This document shows positions 8,697 to 15,580 of a stretch of DNA of 31,611 nt, in pieces. The stretch spans positions 1 to 31,611 of the forward strand of contig CAVDMV010000018.1 of the NCBI GenBank assembly GCA_963610315.1, written 5' to 3'. A model generated the notes under the pieces. The model was given only the letters and a program-made list of their open reading frames with translations. It searched no databases and was not told where the DNA came from. Position numbers and translations under genes: made by a program. Numbering within the stretch: the stretch's first letter is position 1; every line of letters begins with the position of its first letter. Source of the stretch: UBA3210 sp963610315. Lineage in GTDB: Bacteria > Bacillota_I > Bacilli_A > RFN20 > CAG-449.

Positions 8697-8744
8697 CGTC
8701 CTTTTTCTTTTATTTTTTCTTTAGTACAATGAAAAAAAGGACGT
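8696..8744 (+). promoter_or_regulatory. Promoter enclosed in an inverted repeat before the 8751 hydrolase gene
   Basis: The -10 TACAAT (8725-8730) has a TTTTTC -35-like hexamer 17 bp upstream. Arms ACGTCCTTTTT (8696-8706) and AAAAAGGACGT (8734-8744) are perfect inverted repeats flanking it. The right arm contains the AAAGGA ribosome site. A start near 8737 would leave a leader of only about 14 nt. Confidence 0.5.
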
Positions 8745-8750
8745 ACTAAT

Positions 8751-10484
8751 ATGAAAAACAAAAAGAAATTAATATTTTTAATTATTGGAATACTTTCCAT
8801 AATTTGTTCTCTCGTTTTTACTATCATCTCATCACAACCAAGTTTTGGTAGTAAAGAAATATCATTTTCATCAACTTATAATGATGATGAAGTGACTTTA
8901 AAAGGTACATATTATGAAAAGAAAGAGGCTAAATATGCCGTTTTAATTTGTCCAGGATATTCTTGTGACCGCGCGAAGTGGCGAGTAATGGCGAATATTT
9001 TCTTAAAGAATAATATCTCAGTGATGACTTTTGATTATTCTGGTCAAGGAGGTAGCTACGGTCGAATTGGCTTTGATAACGCAAAAACTGATGCAATACC
9101 AAAAGAAATTGATGATGCTTTAAGTTATTTACATTCGATAAGTAATTTAGATTATGAAAATATTATTCTGATGGGTCATTCAATGGGAGGAAGATCAATT
9201 CTTCGCTTAATGTATGATTACAATATGGATGATGCGGTAACTAAATTAGAAAAGAAAAACATTAAAAATATTATTCTTTTTTCTCCTGAAGTAAATTATG
9301 AATCAAACGCTCAAGCAAGTTTATTTGCTTCAACTCATGATGAAGAAGAATATCCTTGGAAAAATTATTCTTCAAAAGCAATAAAAGATACTAATGTCTA
9401 TTTATATGGTTCAACCGCGGATGATGTAGTTTCTTCTTATGATGTATTAAGAATATCAGAAAGATTACTAAATAAAAAAGTGGATTATGAAAGAGAAACA
9501 TGTGCTTTTAGTGATTATAATGACTTTGGAGGAAAGATAACAGTTGGAGTAACTTCCTTAATCTTACATTCTTATGAGATGTATTCTTATCGTTTTGCAA
9601 CTTATGTGAATGAAGCAATAAGTGATATAACTAATATTTCTTCGACTTATCCAAGTATCTATGTTAGCTTTATTTATTTTAGTTGGATTTTAGCTTTAGT
9701 TGGTATTTCATTTACTTTATATTCCTTAAATTATTTACCTAAGAATGAAGTAGAATCTTCTTTACAAATCGATGAAGAAAATATTCCTACTTTAGTTAAT
9801 GAAAAAGATTTCTTATTAAGAAAATTATTATTATGGCTAATTGGTTTAGTTCTCGGAGTTCTTATTTGTTGTATATGCGTCGTTCTTCCTTTTGGTTCAC
9901 CAGTTATGAATATTCCATATATGTGTTGTATTGCAGGATATGGTTTAACAATGTTAATCTTCTATAGTAAAAATAAAGTAAAAGGTGTAGAAGGTAAGTT
10001 ACCTCGAATTAGTTTTAAAATTAAGACAAATAAAAAGGATGTTATTGAATGTGTTATCGTCATTTTAGGAATAACCTTATTTAGTTGGTTTATCTTTAAA
10101 ATGAGTATGTATAATTTAATTCCTTGGAATATAAGAATATTTTGGTTAATCTTTTCTACTATCCTTATGAGCGTTGGTTATTATATTTCTGGTGTTGAAG
10201 TCGATATGCTTAAAAAAGCAAATGTAAAAAGAAGAACATATATTTTATATAATTTAATTCAATATGTCGCTTTATTCTTATTTGTCTTATTTTATTTAGC
10301 GATTAAGAGTTATTCAGGCTTTATTGGCCAGATGCAAAATATGATTTTAATGTATGTCATCTCTTTACCTTTAGGAAATTATTTATCTAGAAAACTAAAT
10401 AATAGACTTTATGGAGCGTTATTATCATCTTTCTTATTCCAAGCGATGATGATTACTTCCGCGGCAATAATCGCGATATTTTAA
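8751..10484 (+). CDS. Membrane-anchored alpha/beta hydrolase with C-terminal multi-pass domain
   Basis: A 577-residue protein. Residues 6-28 form a membrane segment (uncleaved signal anchor). Residues ~45-295 are an alpha/beta hydrolase of the BAAT/lysophospholipase-like type: CPGYSCDRAKW oxyanion region, TFDYSGQGGS, nucleophile elbow GHSMGG (Ser144), likely acid in STADDVV (Asp224/225) and base His273 in LHSYEMYS, so the triad looks complete. The C-terminal ~270 residues hold about six or seven hydrophobic segments. The hydrolase domain therefore probably faces outside. The substrate is unknown. It is monocistronic, with its own promoter inside an inverted repeat and a strong bidirectional terminator. 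Confidence 0.78.
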   Translation: MKNKKKLIFLIIGILSIICSLVFTIISSQPSFGSKEISFSSTYNDDEVTLKGTYYEKKEAKYAVLICPGYSCDRAKWRVMANIFLKNNISVMTFDYSGQGGSYGRIGFDNAKTDAIPKEIDDALSYLHSISNLDYENIILMGHSMGGRSILRLMYDYNMDDAVTKLEKKNIKNIILFSPEVNYESNAQASLFASTHDEEEYPWKNYSSKAIKDTNVYLYGSTADDVVSSYDVLRISERLLNKKVDYERETCAFSDYNDFGGKITVGVTSLILHSYEMYSYRFATYVNEAISDITNISSTYPSIYVSFIYFSWILALVGISFTLYSLNYLPKNEVESSLQIDEENIPTLVNEKDFLLRKLLLWLIGLVLGVLICCICVVLPFGSPVMNIPYMCCIAGYGLTMLIFYSKNKVKGVEGKLPRISFKIKTNKKDVIECVIVILGITLFSWFIFKMSMYNLIPWNIRIFWLIFSTILMSVGYYISGVEVDMLKKANVKRRTYILYNLIQYVALFLFVLFYLAIKSYSGFIGQMQNMILMYVISLPLGNYLSRKLNNRLYGALLSSFLFQAMMITSAAIIAIF

Positions 10485-10485
10485 A

Positions 10486-10520
10486 ATAAAAAGAGCTTGA
10501 AATGTTTCAAGCTCTTTTTA
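10486..10520. terminator. Strong bidirectional terminator
   Basis: AAAAAGAGCTTGAAA (10488-10502) and TTTCAAGCTCTTTTT (10505-10519) form a 15-bp perfect stem with T runs on both strands, serving the hydrolase gene and the convergent ABC genes. Confidence 0.88.
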
Positions 10521-12341
10521 TTAGGCGTTAACTTCTTGATCTTGATATTGAAGTTTATAAAGGTTGTAATAATAACCATGCTTTTTTAATAATTCTTGGT
10601 GATTACCACTTTCAATAATTTTACCTTTTTGTAAACAGATAATATTATCTGAATGTTGAATGGTTGATAATCTATGCGCGACAATTAACATCGTTCCAAT
10701 ATTCATCATTTTAAGGAGTGAATCTTGAATAACTTTTTCAGTTTCAGTATCGATGTTCGCGGTTGCTTCATCAAGAATTAAGATTTGAGGATTATGAACA
10801 ATCGTTCTAGCAAAACTTAATAATTGTCTTTCGCCACTAGAGAAGTTATTTCCGCCTTCTTTAACAGTTTCATTTATTCCGTTAGGTTGTTTATTAATGA
10901 CTTGGTCAGCATTGACGTATTTTACTGCTTGATCAATTTGTTCATCAGTAATTTCATCATCTCTTAAATTGATATTAGATTTAATAGTTCCAGAGAAGAG
11001 GAAGACATCTTGTAACATTTGTCCAATACCTTTTCTTAATGATTCAATCTTAATATTTTTAATATCAATTCCATCGATTAAGATTTGACCTTTTGTTACG
11101 TCATAGTTTCTTACGATTAATTGTAAGATAGTTGATTTACCGGCGCCTGTCGCTCCAACAAAAGCGACTGTTTGTTTAGGTAAGATATGGAAAGAAACGT
11201 CTTGTAAGACCCATTCGCCTTCTTTATAAGCAAACCAAACATTCTTAAATTCGATTTCACCTTTAAATTTAGTTATTTCAAGTGCATCTTCTTTATCTTC
11301 AAAATTAGGTTTTGTATCTAATAAATTATATAATCTTTCACTCGAAGTAAAGGCACGTTGAAGTTCATTTAATCGATCGGCGAGATTTTGAATAGGGTTA
11401 AAGAATTTACTAGTTAAGGAATAAAACATTTGTACTCCTCCAACCATTGTTCCAATCGTGATTAAGTTCATTGAAACATCTTGAAGATAGAAATAACAAC
11501 CAAAACCAAAGATACATGCTAAAGCAATATAATAAATTAAAGTGATTGTTGGTCGATAGAAAGCGAATATTTTAACATCAGTTTGTAAAGTAGAAACAAT
11601 ATCTTTATTTAAACGATTGAATTCTTCTTCTTTACGTTTTTCTTGGTTAAAGATTTGAGTGATCTTCATTCCAGAAATAGATTCATTTAAGAAAGCGTTC
11701 ATAACTGAGAAAGAATATCTAACTTTACGATAATTCGCGCGTGAATATTTTCTAAAGACAATCGAGATAACAAATATAATTGGTAGGAAGAACATTAAGA
11801 TAGTAGCAATCTTCCAGTTAATGACATACATGACAATAATAACACCGATGAGAGTTAATAATTCTTTAATTAAATTAACAATTGTCGTAGTAAATAAGTT
11901 ACTTAATGCGTTAGTATCAGAAGCAACTCTAGTAACTAAAGAACCAACTGGTATTTCATTAATTTGTGAGATAGACATATTTTCAATATGATTAAAAACG
12001 ACTAGACGAATATCATAAATAATTTGTTGACCGATACGTTGTAAACTAATCGAAGTAATATAAACAAATAGAGTATTTAACATGTAAGTAACAAAAGTTA
12101 AGCCACATAAGAAGAAAATATAAGGCATATTTAAATCTGAGGCAAGTTCCTTACTTAATTCAGAAGTAATCGTTCCTGGTAATACGGAGGCTAGTAAGTC
12201 TAGACCAATCATAATTAACATACCAAGAAGAACTAAAATTAATTTCCAAATGTAAGGTTTAATAAATACGTAAGTTCTTTTAATGATTTCAAGATCTGAC
12301 ATCTTACGATCATTTTTTTCATAAACATGTTCTTCTTGCAT
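10521..12341 (-). CDS. Half-ABC exporter, catalytically competent subunit (YheH/BmrD-type)
   Basis: A 606-residue ABC transporter half: six membrane helices (~30-320), then an ATPase domain with Walker A GATGAGKST (~395-403), signature FSSGERQ (~499), Walker B ILILDEAT with the catalytic Glu (~518-525) and H-loop AHRLST (~551). Paired with the preceding gene it should form a heterodimeric drug or lipid exporter. Its signature motif deviates (SSGER for SGGQ) while Walker B and the H-loop are intact, the mirror image of the partner, as in BmrC/BmrD and TM287/288. The ATG lies 1 nt beyond the stop of the upstream gene, with GGAGG inside that gene's end, so the subunits are translationally coupled. 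A bidirectional terminator ends the operon. Confidence 0.9.
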   Translation of the reverse strand: MQEEHVYEKNDRKMSDLEIIKRTYVFIKPYIWKLILVLLGMLIMIGLDLLASVLPGTITSELSKELASDLNMPYIFFLCGLTFVTYMLNTLFVYITSISLQRIGQQIIYDIRLVVFNHIENMSISQINEIPVGSLVTRVASDTNALSNLFTTTIVNLIKELLTLIGVIIVMYVINWKIATILMFFLPIIFVISIVFRKYSRANYRKVRYSFSVMNAFLNESISGMKITQIFNQEKRKEEEFNRLNKDIVSTLQTDVKIFAFYRPTITLIYYIALACIFGFGCYFYLQDVSMNLITIGTMVGGVQMFYSLTSKFFNPIQNLADRLNELQRAFTSSERLYNLLDTKPNFEDKEDALEITKFKGEIEFKNVWFAYKEGEWVLQDVSFHILPKQTVAFVGATGAGKSTILQLIVRNYDVTKGQILIDGIDIKNIKIESLRKGIGQMLQDVFLFSGTIKSNINLRDDEITDEQIDQAVKYVNADQVINKQPNGINETVKEGGNNFSSGERQLLSFARTIVHNPQILILDEATANIDTETEKVIQDSLLKMMNIGTMLIVAHRLSTIQHSDNIICLQKGKIIESGNHQELLKKHGYYYNLYKLQYQDQEVNA

Positions 12342-12342
12342 A

Positions 12343-14118
12343 TTATTCGCCCTCCAATTCTTTTTCTAAAGTTTGAAGTTCTACCATCTTCTTATAAGTT
12401 GGTGAAGAAAGCATTAATTCTTCATTTGTACCAAAGGCTTCTACTTCACCATTATTCATAACGATAATCTTATCTAAACCTTTTACTGATGAAACTCTTG
12501 AAGCGATAAGAATAGTCGTTTTACCTTTTCTCGTTTTATGAATATTATCTAAGATTGTTTCTTCAGTTTTAACATCAACCGCGGAAACTGAATCATCTAA
12601 GATTAAGATTTTTGGATCTTTAACAATCGCTCGTGAAATCGAAATTCTTTGCTTTTGTCCGCCGGATAATGAGACACCTTTTTCACCTATGAGCGTTTCA
12701 TATTTATCATTAAATTCTTCGATATTTTGTGATACAGAAGAAAAATCTGCCGCATCTTTAACTTGGTCTATATCAATCTCATTATTTGAAAAAGCAATGT
12801 TATTTTTAATAGAATCAGAGAAGAGGAAATTATCTTGAGGACAATAACCGATATTATCTCTAATAAATTTAATTGGTAGGTGCATAATGTCATAGCCATC
12901 AATAAATAAAGTATTTTCTTTGACATTATATAATCTAAATAACATATTGACTAGTGTTGATTTACCGGCACCAATTTTACCAACTATTCCAATAGTTTCA
13001 CCTTCATTTATTTTAAAATTAAGATTCTTTAATACTAATTTTTCTGGTGCATCAGGATAAGCAAAAGAGAAATTCTTAAATTCAATTTCTCCTTTAATTT
13101 GATCAGGAGTAACAACTTGACCATCAATAATTTCTACTTCTTCATCAAGAAGAGAAGATACTCTTCTTAAAGATGTTCTACTTCTTGCCATAAGGTTAAT
13201 AGTTCCCGCAAGAGCGAATACTGGCCAAATAATTGTATCAACATAACCTAAATAAGTAATTAACGTACCAACACTTAATCCTTGCGTCTTATTTGATGAG
13301 ATATATAGATAAACTAAATAAGCTCCACCGGCTAAACAAATACAAATAATAGAATAGATGAATAAATCAAAGAGAATTTCTAGTAGTTGAGATTTTTTAA
13401 CGAAGTTGACGTTAGTATCTTTATTTCTTGCCGCGACTTCTTTAAAAGCTTTAAGTTCTTTCTTTTCTTTAACGAAAGCTTTAATAACTCTTATACCAGT
13501 GAAGTTTTCTTGTGCAAAATCTGATAAATCATCATAAGCTTGTTGTCTTTTTTCATAAGCTTTTTCCATCATCTTATCAACAAAATAAGCGACTAATCCT
13601 AAACCGATAATAGGAATAAGAGTAATTGAAGTTAAGATTGGTTGAACCATAAACATCTTGATTAAAGAAATAATGAGTAAGAAAATACCATCGATTAATT
13701 GAACTACTCCAAAACCAAATGATTCTTCAATTGTTTCTAAGTCATTACTAAAATAAGATAGAATGGCTCCTGTCTTATTTTCTTTATAGTAACGTTGCGA
13801 AAGAATTTCTGTTTTCTTAAACATTTCATAACGTAAATCGGCTTGGATCTTTTTTGATTCACCAAAGATACATATTCTCCAGATGAATCTTCCGATGAAT
13901 AATCCAACTCCAACGATTAAAATGTAAAATACATTTCTAATTAATGGTTCAAATGAATTAATGGTGACTACTCCATTTTCTAAGTCATCAATAATTTGAC
14001 CGATGATTTCTGGAATGAAGAATTGAATATAATCAACGGTGATAACCGCGATTATACCAAAAAAGAAATACCAGAAATATTTTTTATAATATTTATTGAC
14101 ATGTTTGCCAAAAAGCAT
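12343..14118 (-). CDS. Half-ABC exporter, degenerate-site subunit (YheI/BmrC-type)
   Basis: A 591-residue ABC half-transporter with an N-terminal six-helix membrane domain and a C-terminal ATPase. Walker A is GKIGAGKST (~380) and the signature is canonical LSGGQKQRIS. Walker B is ILILDDSVS, with Asp where the catalytic Glu belongs, and the H-loop His is replaced (IASRVSS). Together with the partner's altered signature motif this gives one active and one degenerate ATP site, typical of heterodimeric multidrug exporters. I start it at the ATG at 14118, preceded by AAGGGAGA; an in-frame TTG 18 nt upstream would overlap that ribosome site and is less likely. It is first in the operon, behind a promoter with MerR-type geometry. 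Confidence 0.9.
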   Translation of the reverse strand: MLFGKHVNKYYKKYFWYFFFGIIAVITVDYIQFFIPEIIGQIIDDLENGVVTINSFEPLIRNVFYILIVGVGLFIGRFIWRICIFGESKKIQADLRYEMFKKTEILSQRYYKENKTGAILSYFSNDLETIEESFGFGVVQLIDGIFLLIISLIKMFMVQPILTSITLIPIIGLGLVAYFVDKMMEKAYEKRQQAYDDLSDFAQENFTGIRVIKAFVKEKKELKAFKEVAARNKDTNVNFVKKSQLLEILFDLFIYSIICICLAGGAYLVYLYISSNKTQGLSVGTLITYLGYVDTIIWPVFALAGTINLMARSRTSLRRVSSLLDEEVEIIDGQVVTPDQIKGEIEFKNFSFAYPDAPEKLVLKNLNFKINEGETIGIVGKIGAGKSTLVNMLFRLYNVKENTLFIDGYDIMHLPIKFIRDNIGYCPQDNFLFSDSIKNNIAFSNNEIDIDQVKDAADFSSVSQNIEEFNDKYETLIGEKGVSLSGGQKQRISISRAIVKDPKILILDDSVSAVDVKTEETILDNIHKTRKGKTTILIASRVSSVKGLDKIIVMNNGEVEAFGTNEELMLSSPTYKKMVELQTLEKELEGE

Positions 14119-14234
14119 ATAAACATCTCCCTTCAAAAATTAAATTTGTAACAATAACTATATTGTAAAGTAGTAAATTATTTAATTCAAACTATTAACT
14201 ACTTTTTTAATATAATTATCTCTTGATAAAATAT

Positions 14235-14265
14235 ATATTATTCTCTCAAGTTAACTTGAGGTCAA
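14235..14265 (-). promoter_or_regulatory. MerR-type promoter and operator of the ABC exporter operon
   Basis: On the minus strand TTGACC (14260-14265), a 19-bp spacer and TAATAT (14235-14240) precede the operon by about 115 nt. The perfect palindrome CTCAAGTTAACTTGAG (14245-14260) fills the spacer. An over-long 19-bp spacer with a central palindrome is the hallmark of MerR-family activation by DNA untwisting; the palindrome core matches the known SoxR box core. Confidence 0.75.
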
Positions 14266-14292
14266 GTGTTTTATTAAAAGTAATAATTTTTC

Positions 14293-14321
14293 TTGACTAA
14301 AGTTTTTTTTACCTTTATGAT
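14293..14321 (+). promoter_or_regulatory. Promoter of the riboswitch-like leader
   Basis: TTGACT (14293-14298), a 17-bp spacer and TATGAT (14316-14321) make a near-consensus promoter. Transcription would begin around 14328, at the first bases of the structured leader. Confidence 0.65.
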
Positions 14322-14325
14322 ATTT

Positions 14326-14446
14326 ACACCATATAGAGTACGCGAGGGACAGTCCTTAAGACCGTACAGCAACCTGCGATAGCAAGGTGCTAATGACTGA
14401 ATGATGGGTTAATTAGTTTGTACGCCCATCTTTCGATGGGCTTTTT
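14326..14446 (+). ncRNA. Candidate SAM-I-clan riboswitch with terminator (divergent)
   Basis: Conserved blocks of SAM-I riboswitches occur in order and at family spacing: AGAG (14335-14338), GAGGGAC (14344-14350), AGCAACC (14368-14374), a small stem TGC-GATA-GCA, then AAGGTGCTAA (14384-14393). TTA..CCAT near 14323-14332 can pair with ATGG..TAA near 14404-14412 as P1. GATGGG (14403-14408) can instead pair with CCCATC of the terminator (antiterminator), giving an OFF switch when ligand is bound. It deviates from the consensus: the P2 helix is not canonical and P4 seems absent, leaving about nine bases. metK lies 1.2 kb downstream, which supports SAM as ligand, but the first gene is pduL. Ligand assignment is inference. 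Confidence 0.6.
14424..14446 (+). terminator. Intrinsic terminator of the riboswitch-like leader
   Basis: GCCCATC (14424-14430), loop TTTC and GATGGGC (14435-14441) are followed by TTTTT. Its left arm can also be captured by GATGGG at 14403-14408, giving a switchable terminator. Confidence 0.8.
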
Positions 14447-14523
14447 ATTATTCTAATGGTAGCAAGGAGGATAAACCTTAATCGATATAATATTATCTTG
14501 TGACCCATGTTCATATTTTGATA
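14447..14523 (+). other. Spacer with an orphan AAGGAGG ribosome site
   Basis: Between the leader terminator and the pduL promoter lies AAGGAGG (14464-14470), a perfect ribosome-site core, but no start codon follows at usable distance. The only ATG-initiated frame here (from 14456) has 15 codons and contains the site itself. It also forms a short AAGG/CCTT inverted repeat. It may be a relic of a gene once located directly behind the riboswitch, or a chance match. Confidence 0.35.
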
Positions 14524-14553
14524 TAGACAAAAACGTCTTTAAGAGAGTATAAT
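14524..14553 (+). promoter_or_regulatory. Promoter of pduL
   Basis: TAGACA (14524-14529), an 18-bp spacer and TATAAT (14548-14553). The transcript would begin with a 7-bp hairpin, AAATGCT/AGCATTT (14557-14563 and 14570-14576), followed by an AAAGAGG ribosome site. pduL can thus be expressed independently of the upstream leader. Confidence 0.55.
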
Positions 14554-14601
14554 TATAAATGCTGAAATAAGCATTTTGTAATTAAAGAGGTATGAAATAT
14601 T

Positions 14602-15207
14602 ATGGCAAAATTTATTATTGAAACTAGTGCACGTCACGTACACGTCACACAAGAAACATTAGAAAAATTATTCGGTGAAGGTGCAGAATTAACTGTTAAG
14701 AAAGAATTATCACAACCTGGACAATTCGCATCAAATCAAAAAGTTGATTTAGTTGCTTATAAGAAAAACAAAGTTACAGGTGAACTCGTAGAATCAAGAT
14801 TAAAAGGCGTTTCTATTTTAGGACCAGTTAGAAAAGCAGACCAAGTTGAATTATCTTTAACTGATGCAAGAACTTTAGGTGTTGTCGCTCCTGTTAGAGA
14901 ATCAGGCGATGTTGCTGGCTCTGGTGTTTGTAAATTAGTTGGCCCTGCTGGTGAAGTAGAATTAAAAGAAGGCGTTATCGCAGCTAAACGTCATATTCAT
15001 ATGACTCCTGCAGATGCTGAAGAATTCGGCGTCAAGAATGGTGATATCGTATCTGTTAAAGTATTAAAAGATACAGGTAGAAGCGTAATCTTCGGTGATA
15101 CAGTTATTAGAGTTTCTCCAACATATGCTTTAGCAATGCACATCGATACAGATGAAGCTAATGCTGGTGCATTAAGTGGCGAAGTATTCGGAGAAATCGT
15201 TAAATAA
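14602..15207 (+). CDS. pduL: Phosphate propanoyl/acetyltransferase PduL
   Basis: A 201-residue protein covering the full PduL family: two tandem beta-barrel halves, each with a zinc-binding His motif, SARHVHV at residues 9-15 and KRHIHMTP near 129-136, plus GPVRKADQVELS. The family interconverts acyl-CoA and acyl phosphate (acetyl or propionyl). Without other microcompartment genes, and without an N-terminal encapsulation peptide (the protein begins directly with the catalytic domain), it is likely the housekeeping phosphotransacetylase feeding acetate kinase. That cellular role is inference. Codon use is strongly biased, suggesting high expression. A TSCPD-protein gene follows after 17 nt with no terminator between. 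Confidence 0.9.
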   Translation: MAKFIIETSARHVHVTQETLEKLFGEGAELTVKKELSQPGQFASNQKVDLVAYKKNKVTGELVESRLKGVSILGPVRKADQVELSLTDARTLGVVAPVRESGDVAGSGVCKLVGPAGEVELKEGVIAAKRHIHMTPADAEEFGVKNGDIVSVKVLKDTGRSVIFGDTVIRVSPTYALAMHIDTDEANAGALSGEVFGEIVK

Positions 15208-15224
15208 TAATTTAGGTAATCTTT

Positions 15225-15473
15225 ATGGAACATTTAACTTATACTCCTAAGGGTGTATGTTCTAGACAAATGGATATTGACTATGAAGATAACAAAATTG
15301 TATCTTTAAAAGTCACTGGTGGATGTAATGGTAATTTAAAAGGTATCGCTTCATTATTAGTCGGTATGGATATTGATGAAGCAATTAAAAGACTAGAAGG
15401 AATTACCTGTGGCATGAAACCTACATCTTGTCCAGATCAAATCGCTCAAGCTTTAAAAACAATAAAAAAATAA
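15225..15473 (+). CDS. TSCPD domain-containing protein (TIGR03905-type)
   Basis: An 82-residue protein that is essentially one TSCPD domain, the short domain also found near the C-terminus of some class II ribonucleotide reductases. It contains GGCNGNLKGIASLLVG and the signature TSCPDQ (residues 67-72), with Cys at 12, 34, 62 and 69 that could bind a metal. The molecular function of the stand-alone family is not established. It lies 17 nt behind pduL with a modest AGG ribosome site, so it is probably cotranscribed with it; metK follows 107 nt later. Confidence 0.82.
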   Translation: MEHLTYTPKGVCSRQMDIDYEDNKIVSLKVTGGCNGNLKGIASLLVGMDIDEAIKRLEGITCGMKPTSCPDQIAQALKTIKK

Positions 15474-15481
15474 GTAGTATT

Positions 15482-15519
15482 ATGGTTTGCTAATACTTCT
15501 TATTAAGTAAGCAAACCAT
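15482..15519 (+). other. Stem-loop between the TSCPD gene and metK
   Basis: ATGGTTTGC (15482-15490) pairs with GCAAACCAT (15511-15519), and an inner TAATA/TATTA helix extends it. No U tract follows, so it is not a standard intrinsic terminator; it may stabilise or process the upstream mRNA. Confidence 0.45.
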
Positions 15520-15546
15520 GATGCTTTAATATGCTTAGATATTCTC

Positions 15547-15575
15547 TCTATCTATAATATTAAAGATAGAAAGGA
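15547..15575 (+). promoter_or_regulatory. metK -10 element inside an inverted repeat
   Basis: TATAAT (15553-15558) is flanked by TCTATCT (15547-15553) and AGATAGA (15564-15570), with GAAAGGA as the ribosome site. The -35 region (ATGCTT at 15531-15536, 16-bp spacing) is weak. If correct, the leader is only about 15 nt. Confidence 0.35.
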
Positions 15576-15580
15576 TATTT

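Noticed and set aside
14119..14136. Upstream TTG start for the first ABC subunit
   Set aside because: It would place the AAGGGAGA ribosome site inside the coding sequence; the ATG at 14118 is properly spaced from it.
14326..14446. T-box, cobalamin or other leader classes for the structured RNA
   Set aside because: No T-box AGGGTGGNACCGCG motif and no B12-box-like sequence; the SAM-clan blocks fit much better.
14456..14503. 15-codon ORF following the riboswitch terminator as a leader peptide
   Set aside because: No ribosome site upstream and no repeated regulatory codons; the AAGGAGG it contains is internal.
14997..15233. Minus-strand frame antisense to pduL
   Set aside because: A shadow of the conserved pduL coding sequence with no start signal.
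15482..15519. Stem-loop after the TSCPD gene as an intrinsic terminator
   Set aside because: No U tract follows on either strand; recorded only as a stem-loop.
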